This document shows, piece after piece, positions 35,857 to 50,100 of a stretch of DNA of 64,000 bases. The notes beneath the pieces were generated by a model. It was not told the origin of the DNA, made no database searches, and worked only from the letters and a program-made list of their open reading frames with translations. The DNA comes from Scatophagus argus (taxonomy: Eukaryota; Chordata; Actinopteri; Scatophagidae). Positions within the stretch are counted from its first letter, which is position 1, and each line of letters begins with the position of its first letter. The DNA lies in contig NC_058496.1 of NCBI RefSeq assembly GCF_020382885.2, forward strand, positions 18,952,501 to 19,016,500, written 5' to 3'. Both the position numbers and the translations under genes were made by a program.

Positions 35857-37146
35857 CTACTTGAATGTTGAGTAAAATCGACAGTACTGCATATAATATA
35901 ACAGCACCGCATGATTAATAGATCTCTGTAATAGACTAGGCAACCTCTCCAGGCTTGTCTCTCAGTGCATGCTGGGTAAGGCTCTGGTTCCCCAAGTCCC
36001 TGCACAGGATTGATGATGACATATTTGATTGAAAAACTGGTATTGATCTGAAACATTCAAGTAATGATTTTATGCTTATTGAATACCACCTCTTCACCAT
36101 CAAATGGAGTCTTCCTCTGGCTCCAGTTAATTTACAAATGTAAAATATGTAGATAAAAACCTCTTCTTCTATCCATTGCATGTCACCTTGGATATATCAA
36201 AGCATAAGTGCTTTCAGGCTGAATGAGCACTGTGTCACTGGTGCTGCTGTTGTATAAAGTGAAAAACAAGTTCCTCCCTGTTAGGTCATACAAGATAATG
36301 GGGAAAACCGACTCTCATCACAAACTGCATGAAGTTAGCCATCATCACAGTTTTAGCAAACCTCACTTTCTGTTGTGTGCCAGTTTAAAATGATCTAATG
36401 TGCAGCACACAGATATGCAGCCCAACAGGAAGGGGTGACTTTAACTGAACATCCTCAGCTGGGAGGTGGAGAATGTGTTGATACAGACTGGAAAAGATAT
36501 GATGGGATTGGAATAAAACTTGATATTCAAGTTCAGTCTGTTGGTTGTGGTTTTAAACTAACTGTTACAGTTGTGATGGCAGTTTGAGCAAAAGTCATAG
36601 ACCTGATGGGGTTGTTCCACACTCTTAGTCAGAGACTGAACTCGTAGTTGGGTGGCTGATGGTTTCATGGGCTGCTAGGCAGGCAGAGAAATAGAGATTG
36701 CAGGATCATATAGTAACTTCATGAGGCTAACTGGGCACTGCACCTCATCAACAGCTTATTTTAAGTTTTAATACAACACTCCATATCTGTTTGACCATTT
36801 TTATTTCCAGATTCATTCAGTCTACTGCATGTGGAAGAATTTCTGCACTGTTTATCCCTGCACGCTGCTGGCACTTGTGTTTCTGATGATAAGGCCGGGG
36901 AGGAGGCTAAAACCTCTGAGCCAGTTATTTAAGATAAGACATGAACTTTGCATTCAGATCGACTGTAATGCAGTCTGCTCATCTGTTGCATTGAGGTCAA
37001 GATCAATTCTAATGATATAGAAAATATCATTTTTTTCTCTCTGTTACAGGGTCTTCAGTGTGTACTGAGAGGAACATTATGCTGTATAGGTGTAAGGGGA
37101 TGTTTTTGACAGTTTAGTGGTATACAGTAAAAGGTAAGCCCACATC

Positions 37147-38048
37147 AAGTTTATTCACTTTACTCCCCTTTTCAGTGAAGGTTTTACACAAACCTTGTAC
37201 AAAATTCCAGTGAATAGGGAATCAAGTGTAACAAAAGTGGGCAGACACTAAGCAGCACATATGAAACCAAAAGGTCATGTATGGTGGTAAAACAGAAAAA
37301 GTGTAAGTATGACACTATCACTACTGCTTTTGATTCAACAGAGTACCTTTTCTGTTGTGCTTTTGTCAAGACAGATGCACTATGAAACAGCTGTACACGC
37401 AGTCACACCGAATAGAGCTTAACCACCTTTTAAGGTGACATGAAGTGTTACTGTGCATTATTATGAGTGGCATCAAAGTGATGGAGCCCGCATGAGGATG
37501 GAGGCTTACGAGGGGGAAAATACTCTCCTTTAGAATGAATCTAGTCACACTAAATCCACTGACATACAGTTTGTTGCTAAATGTGTTTTTGTGTTCTTTT
37601 CACTCAGGGCTCATTCATTAATAGGATGAATGGCCCCTACTGCAAAGTAATCATGCACTGATGGTTTTTGATTTCATTAAGGATAAGCAATGATGTATGC
37701 TGTATACACTTAGTCACAATGCACAAAAAGCCACATCCTATCAGTACATTTGTAAAAGAAATGAAAAGGTATGGTGGGCCAGCAGACTGGCCAGTGGGTC
37801 CAATGACAGCTTGAGGGCATCAGTTATGCTACGCTACCAATGGGGATCTATCATTCAGCTATTTTTCCAGCCATGGCTGAACTTAGAGCAGCTCCCGTAT
37901 TGATTTAAATGACAACAACGCAGCTGGCCACAGTGCTAACGTTAACATGCAGTAATTCTGCAGGCACAGTGCCTTACGGCCGTGTGCAGGAGTAACAAAC
38001 AAGTTTGTCATGACATCCGTGAACTTGTACCTTCAGGTCACAAGTTGT
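37147..38048. repeat. Segmental duplication, copy B, with extra internal segment
   Basis: This is a direct-orientation copy of 35165-35856. A segment at about 37303-37530 has no counterpart in copy A. The two copies lie about 2 kb apart. Confidence 0.9.
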
Positions 38049-39348
38049 ATGGTATTTCATGGGCTGTGACGGCTCACTGGAATACTGAACACTACCCAGA
38101 GATGACTCATACACTGAGGTGGATCAGTGAATTTACTTCCTGAACTCACATTTACTCAGAGAAGACAACAGTTTGATTGTGATGAATGGGAATTGTCACA
38201 CATCAAAAACAATGTTAACTGCCACCTTCAGTTGACATGGGGCCATCTTAGCTGAATCATGGTGAAAAATGCATGTTTGGCATATTACTCATACGAGCTC
38301 TGCTGAGTATTTATGAATAGTATTTCATGGAAACAGCACTACATGACATATTACTCATACTTTTAGATGGAATAGTGACTGAGCTTTGTTTGCACGGAGA
38401 AACCCTACCTTCACAAACTGCAAAAGAATAAAGGTTTTGAATGCACAAGGTGGAAATGTTTTCCTCCTCAAACTCAGAGTAGGAAAGCCTTCCGTAGGTT
38501 CAATTTGATATTATTTTTAATAATCATTGAATGGGGACTCACTGATTTTACACGTTGTATAAAACTTATTGTGCCTCAAAAGGAAACTGTGTTAAGTCTG
38601 ATTAATGCTCTCAAGTGATGTCACTTGAGTCACCATCATTGAAAAGGAAAAAATCTATGGCGTGGAGTTAGAAAGAGAAGAGCTTGCTGTAACCCCCTCC
38701 TCATCTCTGTTTGAGGCTACATTAGTTGCTACTAGTAAAATACTCTAAAATTCCTGAATAAATTGTTGATGATTGAGTTGCATTGTGGGTAATATGGGTG
38801 CCGGGTTGTCACAAGAAAGAGGATCACCTGGAATAAAAACAGATATCTTTGGTTTTACTCCATGTTAAACGCAGTGCTACATCAATATGACATTATAACA
38901 TACAAAACCACATCACTAATGCTCGGAAAAATGCATGGCCACAAAACATTACTCAGTTTTATCGTCCTTGGCTGAAGTCATCGTGGAAGAAATAATTGTA
39001 TGTTAGTGTTAGTGATTTGTTGTCTCAAATGAATTTCTGAACATCACGTTCATTTAATTTGTGCACAGACGTAATAGCAAGAAAGAATAACTAATTCATG
39101 TATATTTATTTGTTTTAAACCTGCTTGAAGCTTTACAAATACAGTCATCACAATAAATTTAATTTAATTAATTAAAGTTTCACTTTTGGAACTAAGTTCA
39201 AAATTCTGATTGTAACTTAATATTTGCCCATGTAAATGTTAATGTGAGAGTCAACAATGAGGCAAATTCTGCATGCGTAATCCATACTTCCACATGCATG
39301 TTGCACAATAACTAGCGTTTAGACAAGTTGAGATCTTTCAACTGTACA

Positions 39349-42300
39349 TTTATTTCCAAAAGGCTGCATATACATTTGCAAATTCTACTGTACAGAAAAC
39401 ATCCAAAATGTCCATAGTTATAGATACAATATACCACAAAGCTGCCCTGGCATTACCAAACATAGATGTTCAGCACTAGAAAAGCTCTGCAGCCTATTCG
39501 ATATTATAATCGTAAATACTTTTTCAACTAATACCTTTAAATGGATGTCAGTATGATTTATTGTTCTTTTTTTCATCCCCATCTGTATTTTACAACATTC
39601 ACCATTTACAGTAGTTAAACAAGGCACAAGAATAGTGATATGAAGCCAAAGGCCATGCGTGAAGCAAAAAAGAGCATGAGACGGAACAACTGAGGTGACA
39701 GAAAATCATGGACTCAGCAGTGAACTTTTAATCTCATGAAACAAGGTTAGTCTTACACCAAAGCATTATACATAGTGGGACTACGTTTTGTATGTGAGTC
39801 TGAGCTTATGTTTAAAAACAGACTTTCAACACATTGATGAGATACAGTAGACATATTTGAAACAATTTTGAGTGTGATGGGGTGTACTGCACAAACAGGT
39901 TGCTCTTGATGCAACATAAGCCACCGCTAAGCATTACAAAAGCACACATTTCCATTTTTGACATTCTTTGCTTGCAGGAATGAAAAAGGAGAATCCATTT
40001 AGTCACAATTAAGAATCAACAATCATACCGAGGGAAAAAAAAACTTTCACTTTCTTCACTTACCAGCTGAAATTACACAAGAGGTGTATATAATTTGAAC
40101 AGAAATGCAGAGATGATGCAGAAAAATAAAAATGGTTCTGTACCAGAGCAGGAAGGAACCATTCACATGTATCAGGTCAGACATACTCAGTGATCCATTC
40201 AAAGTCACCATGTCATTCCTGATAAACCACTGAGGGACATATTCAACATACAATTGGCTCTCTAATATTTTTAAAATAGCCAACAAAATTTAAAATGAGG
40301 AATAAGAAATGAGAATTGTGGGTTGAGTTCATTTAGCCGACAGCAAGGATTTTGTTTATTCTGGTTCATAAAGTAAATCAGTTATGTAAGTCAGTTATGG
40401 TTGGAGGTACATTTGAAGATGAAGAAATGGTCCCTGACTTTGTCCAATGGGAGGCCACAATTTTCTTTTCACTGCTCCTGACAGATACAGTTAAAAGTAA
40501 AAGTGAAAGTATCTGTACTGACAATGTTGACAATTTGGGCACAATAGGCTGCAGATCGAAGCCAAGTCCTTCATTTTGCACCACATTCTTTGTGAAGAAA
40601 TTGTTACATAAGTCACTGTCAAGTTTATGTCCTGAAATGAAATGTTCTTGACATCGTGAGACACCAAAACACAGGACAGAAGCCATATCTTGAGTCAGAT
40701 AAAAGTTACTGTTGTACTTAACAAACAAAAGATAAACTTTTTCCTATAGGAGTAACTGCTAATAAGATATCATATCATTGTCTTCCAATCAAAATCACCT
40801 TCTGTTTATTTGTTTTAATTGTTTTAAGGATTACAAGACTGAAAAAGTAAACAAAACGCTAAACTGAATCCTCATTATAAAGTGCTACCAACACTGACCT
40901 ACAGCACATGGGCCCTCAGCGCTCAGCCGCTGGTTAAGGCAGTATGGTCTGTGTTATACTTCATTTTTTTAAACAAGGACAACACTTCACTCTATTGGGC
41001 AGCCTGTAGGTTCATGAAAAGGACTCTTTTATTCCTGGGGTTTGCATGATGCTGTGTGACCAAATCACAGAGGAAAGTAGCAGAGGGGACAAATGAGGCT
41101 AGCCTCCATGTATCACACACAAGCTAACAAATGTGTGATTCACTGTCTGATTCACTGTACAAATGTGTGATTCACTGTCTGACAGCAAGAGGGAAAGATG
41201 AAGGTTTCTGAATTTTATAAAGTCAGCTATTTTTGACAGAAATGAACAATTAAAACCTGTCAATGACACACTGTCTCGTTCTCCTCTTTTTGAGTATTAA
41301 TTATCAAGTCTGTCATTTAGCCCCCCCCATTACAATCGAGGTAAATGGAAATTCATCTGGGGTGCTGTTTATTTCTACATAAGAAACAGCCCATATGAAA
41401 ACCTTTAACAGCATGTTCTTTGTATCTTGAGTACCAGCAAACTGGCTTTATTAGAGACAGCCTACTATACTAGCAGTATGTACCAATTTGATGTCAAATT
41501 GATTCAGAAAAAACTCTCATATGCATCTCTGTCAGATTTTTTTTTTTTTTTAATTTTGTATCACTGTTTTTCTGTTATTCCATAAAAAATGTGGCATATT
41601 TTATATGTATTATGCAGCTATTGCCAGGGAAAATATTCACAGCACAACCAAACCAGCAAGAGCCTTCACACAAAGCACAACGATCACCAGTCAGCAAGTT
41701 TTGTGAAAAGACACCCAGTTTGATTGAAGCAAGAATAATGAGGAGAGCATTTCTCTTCTCAAGCAACAGAAATACCAGGAGAACTTAATTTCACTTTAAT
41801 GTCCAGAGAAGCAAAGTGAGAAAACACTGGTGAATCTTGTTCCTTCCAATCAGAAAAGCATTATGTGTGAGCGTCATGAGGATGACACAAAATAGTGGTG
41901 GTTTGCCAGTAGCCACGGTACTGTTTACTTCCGCTTTCCAAAAAATGGCTAAACCTGGCCTGGCATGCTGCAACATAAATCAAACAGTTCATCTGTAGTA
42001 TGCAGTAGGCAGCTCTGATAACAGACAAAAAGAAGGATATATTTTCAATACTGAGAGCATCACAAGTGACCACCAGGGGAGAAGAAATCAAAGAGGCAAA
42101 ATTTGCATGGCTAGACAGGGTAAGTGAGAGAACATGTTTTTGTGTTATTTTGGTGGCCTAATTTACCCAGCATGCATCTCTCTGGCTGATCGAAGGCAGA
42201 GACACATTGTGATCTGCCGTGCAGTATGAAAACCTGTCTGCAGGCTGAAGCTGGATGTTGTTTCTGAATACATTTCACATTTACTCAGTGTTCAGTCATA

Positions 42301-43871
42301 CAAATTCTTACCTCCACGACAACGAGAGCCCTCGAAACTCTGGCTAAAGCTTGGGCCTGTTCAGCTGAGTGCAATGACAAAATCAGTGAGTGTGTCAAGG
42401 TTAAAAAATTAATGGATGTTCTTTATTTCCTTAATGACAATTCAACAGAGAAGGTCATACAGTTGTACTACTAGTACAATAGGTGAGCCAACTCACTTAC
42501 CATTTCCTCGATGGTTGACAACATATATTTATTTCTTTTATTTAAAGCCACACATGCCCAGAACACCCTGTCTTTTATCATTCCGTCATTATGACATGTT
42601 TGGTGTTGATTTGAACATGATGTGTGACTGCATGTTGTATTTATGACACTGACACAATCAATATTATTATTTTTTGTTTGTTTGTTTGTTTGTTTCTTGT
42701 ACAATATGCAAACCCCCAGCCTACATGTGCACGTGACCTCTGCTGCCATGAAATGTCAACATGTGTCTGCATGTGTGCTGGTGTGGAGGAAGGAGACGTG
42801 GTGGCGGTGGCAGTTGAATGTGTTAGGGCCTGATATGAGCTCTACGTGACTGGCGTTAATGGTGGGAATGGGTTGATAAGATATGGGGATACGCTCCCTG
42901 CTGTGCCAGGAAATGATGTTTTGCAGCTTCCTCTCACTCTATCTCATGGTAGAGGAAACTGTAATGAGCTGTAATGCCACAGTTGAAAATCTCACGCCAT
43001 ATTACACCAGATCTACGTTTTTTTTTTTTTTCTGTATCACACATGGGAAGTCGCCCTCACACCGTGCTGTCCTTCAAGGTTAGACTGGGGCAGAAATTAA
43101 TGATCATACAACACTAACTGTCTATCAGAAATGCCAAACCTCAAACAGACTACATTTTTTGAAATTTTTTAAAAGACGAAAACAGGTGAATTTCAAGATA
43201 CTTGGCTTTGAAAGATCACAAGCACAACATTTAAGCAATCAGCAGCTTCCTTTTAAAAATATAATATTGGACGTCAAAAAAGTAGCCTCTAAGTCCTCAT
43301 TCATTCGTTGACATGGAAATTTAAAAAAAAGAAAGAAAGAAAATAGATCAGGTGTATTACCTTATTTGCATGTAAGAACCTCTATGCAAATATGATCAGC
43401 TGCCATGCTGACCACTGGGAAAAGGAGGGGAGACGGCAGGGACAGACGCGAGGACAAAAAGGAGCAATTTCAGAAAATAATGGGCACAAAACGTCAGGAA
43501 ACATCCTCCCTTCTCTCCCTTTCCTCAAACACTCACCTGCTGAGCTAGAAAATGAATATACAGAGGGGCAGATTTAACTTAAAATAAGAAAAAAATAATA
43601 ATAAAAAATAACAACTTAAAAATCAAGTGGAGAGGGAAAGAAAGATTTACAGTCCATCCTCGACAGATTCTTGAAAGACAGATTCACAGCAGGTAACCGG
43701 CTCACTTCCACCTGTTGTGACTGGTCAGCATGTTGACTGCTCATGCCTCCTACTCATACACCACCTGATGACCTTTCAGCACTCCGCCACAGTGTGTTGT
43801 CCATCGCTGGCTGTGCAGGTACACAGATATATGCCTTAGTTCATCAGTTTTCACTCACTGTCTTTTTTTGC
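39349..43871 (-). other. unc5d: Possible long 3' UTR of unc5d
   Basis: No polyadenylation site can be fixed from sequence alone. An AATAAA on minus at 39349-39354 is one candidate end and would make a 4.5-kb 3' UTR. The stretch has no coding region; the ORF at 40378-40728 on minus has no domain. Other AATAAA signals nearer the stop could be used. Confidence 0.3.
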
Positions 43872-44133
43872 TCAGCCTGTATAATCAGGAGCGGAGTCCT
43901 CTGTCGTCTGATTCGTTAGCGTACCTGTTCCGCACAGATTTCCCGCATGAATGTGACTGAAGTCAGACTCTGGCTCATCCTGATCCTTGGGGGAGCTTTT
44001 GGAGTGGATCTTGCCAATCTCCTCGAGGGCGCTGGCTAGAGAGTCAAGGTCAGCAGTGTCCTGGTGGCGAGCCTCCCACAGGCTCAGTATGACCGCTGAA
44101 GGACTCTGCTGCTTTGCAAAATAACCCAAGTTT
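43872..44133 (-). CDS. unc5d: unc5d terminal exon: second half of the death domain
   Basis: Acceptor CTCCTCTACAG supplies the last base of an Arg codon split across the intron (CG, then A). After [20 protein letters not shown] the tail continues about 40 residues, Asp/Ser/Thr-rich, ending SAPDYTG. This is longer than I expect for mammalian UNC5D. Confidence 0.9.
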
Positions 44134-47100
44134 CTGTAGAGGAGCACACAAAGCCAGATTAATGAATGAGACAAGAGGAGGTCACTCTCAGGGACAGAAG
44201 ACGGGAAAAATCTTTCATGTTGGCTTTAGCTAAAGACTGTATACTTACAAGTTAAATATGCAATTATCTCATAAAATACATAAATCACACTGAATCTGTA
44301 AGCTAAATAATTCAAATGGTTTCCTGTGGTTACATTTCCTTTGAGAGGATGTTGGCCAACAGTTATTAAACTGTGGACTTTAAACTCCCCTGCAGTCTAA
44401 ACTTTGTCTTTTTGTTCCCACAGGTGAATGTCTAAATTTAACTGTGTAGAATTATGCATGTGCAGAGTCTGACACTATAAGTCTGTTTTCACTTTCATTG
44501 CTGACAGTGTAAATGTTCTCTCTGCTCCGTGAAAATATGATTTTTAAGAGGTGGTGCCTACGAGCAAGATTAGTGACATCACAAATAGCTTGGAAGCCAA
44601 TCTTGGTCCAACATCCAGCAAACACAAGTGTGATGTGGACACTTGGAGGTAATAGTAAGATTGAAAAGGATCAAAAGATTTCAAAAGAGAACATTTCAAC
44701 AACGGCAAAGAAACTTCACAGTAAATACAAAAAAATTAGTATTTGAGATCATCAGTCATTTGTTTTCAAGGTTTTCCGGATTTCAGTTATGGAGTTCAAG
44801 CCCCTTCATTCAGAGCAGGCTCCTGTAATTACATCTACACAGAGAGAGCACTGTATACAGAATGGTAATCCACATGTCCCAGATAGCCCTGAATCAATAA
44901 TAGCAGAACCCATCTGGGTACTTGAGTCCCTTCATTCAACTGTTTATTATATGTGTCTGTTGCTGAAAATTGATTAAGCACAAATTGTAGTAAACAAAAC
45001 TGTCTGGTTATACATGCAGGTAAAACAAAACATATGACCTTCTAAAACTATTAAAATCATAATCAAGAAGAAATTGCCATCACAAAAGATGAGTAATCGC
45101 TGCCAGCATTGAAGAGAAGAGAGCTTGTTGCCATGCCAATCTGATGCTTGTATGGATCATGTTGTATTGAATCCAGTTGGGGGCAGTGTTTCACTGCAGC
45201 TCCTTGGTCATTCACAAGAGGAAAAAAGAAAAAACTCCAAGCAACATAAAAGGCTGCAGCCATTGGTCACATCAGGCTCAGTTCAAAGCCACGCAACTTG
45301 GAGAGGAAAGCTTATCTGGATAATTTGGAATCCCAAAGGACTCTTAGATACCAGAGTCTCATGAATCATGCACTTAACAGGAGATTATAGCTGCCACGAG
45401 CTAAGACCAAGCAAAGACAACAACTGGATTGAGTAAATAATAGAAGTTGCATTTCATTGTAAAAGCATCGTCAAATAAGGCTAGTCCTAAGACACAATCC
45501 AGAGGCCAATCAGTCCTGAGTATTTAACTGTTACAAAGAATTAAAGATACCAAGCTACAAATAAAGCCATGTTCACTCATTAAACACACTCAGAGAATGA
45601 TAACAGGATTGTTATCATTCTTGTCAGTATACGTTCAAGGTGAGGCTGTTGCAGAGAAATGGGTGCACACATCAAGGAATCTCAGAGCGCATTCACATCA
45701 TACGCTCACCGATCTAAGTGGAGTTTCTGGGCTAAGAGTTGCCAGTCCTTGCCCTTGGCGTTGGCAGTGTCGAAGGTGGCGCAGATCCTCTGGCGGATGG
45801 ACAAGGGGATTTTGAAGGCCTTGGGCCCCGTCTGGGACGTGATGGTGCAGTCTGTCTGCATAAAAAATGGAACTGACTCCTTTTCAGTCTGGAGAAACAG
45901 AACAGGAACAGACAATAATCAGACCAGGGTCAGATTTACTGGGGACACTTCAGACATTTTTTTGAAACATCTATACATAGACCATAATCAAATAAGACAA
46001 ATGTGGTACCCTCTAGGTAGCCTCTTCCATTGGTCAGAGAGACTTTAACCCAGCTCACTCATTGGCAGAGGGACATACTAAGGGATATTGAGCCTAGAGC
46101 CAAGGTTTCCAGTGTCACAAACACGGCTATCACCATGGTAACCTTATGTTGCACACATTACCTGCTCAGGAGCAGGTAATGTTCTGAGTTTAAAATTAAA
46201 ATTGGCTATCAAAAATGCTGTCTTTTCATTAATTCTTCAGTGATATAGATTCTCAGTGGAGGAAATGTGTTATATATGAGCTGTACATTAGTAATGCCAC
46301 CAAACGAAGCTGTGCAATTACAGCAGAACAGCGGAAGATGCATGTATCGCATTGTCATTTTGTTTTTTTGGGGTTTTTTTTTCCCACAGTAACCTACATG
46401 CATCTGATGCAAAAAATCATGTTTATCCTTTTTCCTTCAGCTAGTATTTACATATTCAATTTTACACAGTATTTTATTTATAAACTTAAAGAATGACGAA
46501 GAAATAGCAGCTACAGATCACTTTGGACAGTGTTGTTATTGTTGGTCCTGCTTTTGTTGCCAATGTCAGTTTAAACTTCTGGCATTGCAGCTATAAGAAC
46601 ACTGATTCAAAAAAACTGATTAGTCTTTTTGGCAATCAGTATCACAGATCATATTCGATCATTAAAACTACAGCGTGCAGCTGTAAGGTTAGAAATAAAC
46701 AGGTGGCTTTCAGTAAAACAAATATATTAACTTGCAAATAAACACAATCATCAATTTTCTTCCAGTAATCCTCTCTGGCCATATTTACCTTATTATTTTT
46801 ATGTATTTTTCGTAGCTCTCCATTATAACAACCCTTTCTCCTTAACTGAAGTAGGCTGCATATGATCAGCCCATCAGATGACACACCCGTTTGCTGCGTC
46901 ATTTGATGGGCCCTTTGAACCTGTCCCCGGGTCTGCTGGATTTCTCTGTCACACAGTTACCAATATGAACACCATACTCGAGAAAGCAAATACAATATGT
47001 ACGGTACTGTAATCGACAGGTATCCCAGGTGATTACGTACTCTATTCTACTTGCACAACTTAAAGCCACCTTTCAAGGCGACAGATGGTATGTGTTGCTT

Positions 47101-50100
47101 CATGTCTTTATGCTGGCAGTGACTTTTCGCACAAACTCTTGGTTGCCGGAGCATGTATGTCATCTCCTCATCAGGATAACAGCGTGTATGTTTCTATCCA
47201 ACAGATAATCTTAATTTACAATTTTGCATTATACAGCCTGTGCGGAAATGAAAATAAATTTAAAAAATAAAAGTGTAAAAACGGTATAAAAGCTTTTACA
47301 CCTGTCTGAGGTCTGAGTCAGTGCACTGATAAAATATCAGGTCTGTGTGGAACCATGACAAGACTTTCTAAAACAAATCCATGAAACAAACATTAATGGC
47401 ATATTTCCATCATGTTTTCCATCATTTGAGGTTTGACTGGAACTCTTTTAATTACGCCATCCCATTGTGCCCTCTTCTTCTGCAGTGATTTAATGGCACC
47501 CGACTGGAGAATTAACACCGCCAACTGTGCGCTCATCTCCTAATAGTCACGTAACGGCAATGGATGACAACCTAAATTAATTTGCATTTTCTTCTGCCAG
47601 TTGTCTGAGTAAAAACTGTGCTAAATTTGGGTGAAAACTTGCGAACTGGTCATGTTGGAGTAAATGACCCTCATTGTAAAACACAGTGCAGACTGTCTTT
47701 CCTATTGTTTTGCCAAAATGAATGTGATGATTTTATTTCCTGTCCATTTCCATCCTGTCCCAATGATGAAGGTAGGATTAAAAACAAGTCATAAAAAGAA
47801 ATGGCAAATAATATTTCATCTGTGTCTGACAGTAATAGTATGTGCCTAAACTAGGTACATGGCCTTGAGGTAGGGCAAGCACTTTTGTGACTGGTTGTGG
47901 ACGAACAGTTGGGTAAAATCAATGAATGGCACTCTCTCCTGCTTTAACAACTACTGTCAAGGTGCTCTTGAGTGAGGACTTCTAACTCCTCGCTGCTCCA
48001 GTGGAGCTGCTCAGCAGCTGACAGAAGACTGCTGTTACACTGGACAGTTCCCAGATGTTAATGCATATGAAAGTGATGCAGACTATTTGCTGAAGCACAT
48101 GTTTCCCTGGACAGATAAAGGTTAAAAATGTGAACAGTAAATGTGGTGAACAACTGGATTGCTGATGTCTGAGTTTAGCATAAATCTGTGAAGAAATAAA
48201 GTGTCCTCTTCGCTCTATTAATACGCAATGCAAGCTCAGGAGAGCTGCTGTCAGTGGACACACTCAGGGAAGGTTATAGAAAGGTTGAACACGAAAGTGA
48301 AACAACACCACCCCACCACCACCAACCCCTTCGCCTCCCGCAGCTGCAGAGCCCCACCTCAGCCACAGCCGTGTAGACCTGCAGAATCTGCTCGTGGCCT
48401 TTGACCTGGCGCACGCTGATTTTGCAGGAGAGCTGGGCGGTGGCAGGGCTGTATCTCTCCAGAGAGAAGGCACAGTGCAGGGGCTGCTGGTTGCTGCACC
48501 ACACTTGGGGGAAGGAGAACTCCTAAGGAGGCAGAAAAAAAGAAACACAACACAGCAATGTTAACATATGCTCTAAATGAGATGATTCAGCTCCCTGTTC
48601 CACAGTGCATGTTGCCACACACACTACTTGCATGTAACAAGATAAAAAGTAAGAACTGCCTTTGAAGCCTCAGTGATTCCATGGCTTGATAGAAAGAAGA
48701 TATCCTGATATCATTTCCAAATATCACCATATTCCTGTGTACAGAAGCTGTACAGAAAGTGTATAAGGGTTTGGGCTGTAGGCAATATTTGTCGGAATAT
48801 GGGGAACAGGGAAAAAGATTGCCTTTGATTTTTAATTAATTTTCAGAGAATGGACACATGTATAGGGAAATGTCCTTGACCTGTGCAAGACTCTGTCATA
48901 TCTGCATATTAACAGGGGCCTGTAAACAGTTCTCGGTGAAGTCCGCAGCATTAAAAGCGGCAGGCGGTGTGCCTACTGATGACTTAACCTTTTTGGCTTT
49001 GATCTTAGCTGCCCTGTGCGCAGCAGCAGATAATGGAGTCTGGGACTGTGGTGGATTGGGTTGGGGGTGTTGATGGACGTGGAAAGCTTGGATGCTCTTT
49101 AGCAGTAAAAGCTGACTTGATGTATGGCACAATGCTCTGCTATTATTCTACACCTGCTCCGCCAAAGCAGGTTTGCGGTGCCTGCCGTCCTGAGGTGCTC
49201 ATAAATAAGGCTGTGGAAAGGGTGGATTGTGTGAAACGTGGAGCTTTCACCCTTCATTCAGATCTTTAAGCAACAACAGCATGCAGTGGGGACACAGCTC
49301 AGCTGTTCTGCAAATGGTAACAAGAGGTACAAAACACCATTCACTGACTAATACTGTTTGCATCTTAATGTCCCTGCAAGCAGGGCCAACACAAAGCTAT
49401 TAATCTCAAGTCATGTCTGTCTTTATGATCCTCAAGAGAGAAACGCTTGTGACAGCAGCAGGGTTCACACAAAAAGCTGTACACAAACACAAACATTAAG
49501 TCAACAGCAGATGAATGTTATGAGCTGATAAGAAATTACTTTCATCAAGCCACATCTGACTATCCTTTATAGGTGCATATGTGACAGCAGTGGGTACCAA
49601 ACAACCCACCTAACACCATGAAGGTTGCTTTCTAAACCCAAGGGGGATCTGTTGGTGTGCTGATCAGCATCTGAATAGCTTAAGAGCAACTTCGGGTTCA
49701 GCTAAACCAGAGCTGTTGCTAGTTAAAGATGCAGCTGCGTGCTATAAGCTGAACCTGGCTGCTCTGTCAAAATGAGAACAGGCTTGGTTCAGTTTGTTGT
49801 ATTGTTAAGAAAATTTAAGCTTTCCCACTTTACATTACTTTTTTAAAAATATATATATATATTTAAAAAGGCTGGTCACCCACTTTTTCAGGGGTGCCTG
49901 TGTATGCAAGACAATAAAGCAAGACAAAAATACAAAGCGAGCAATAATAATAATACATCATACAGTATATACAGTGCATTATAAAAAAAACACACCACAA
50001 ACAGTCAATGAACATACAGTCCATTATTTTTTGTGTTTCTGCGAGTTTTGTTATCATTCTGTAGCTTCCCAGTTGTGTTGCTAATGTGTTCAAATGTGAA

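Larger units (their letters stand above)
33869..39348. other. Intergenic region between tnfrsf10-like/tRNA-His and unc5d
   Basis: This region holds simple repeats, LINE-tail remnants and the duplicated segment. No ORF has family features. A motif around GTGCATGCTGGGTAAG occurs at about 35095 and 35965. Confidence 0.55.

Noticed and set aside
45659-46048. 129-codon plus-strand ORF
   Set aside because: Antisense shadow of the unc5d exon at 45710-45888.
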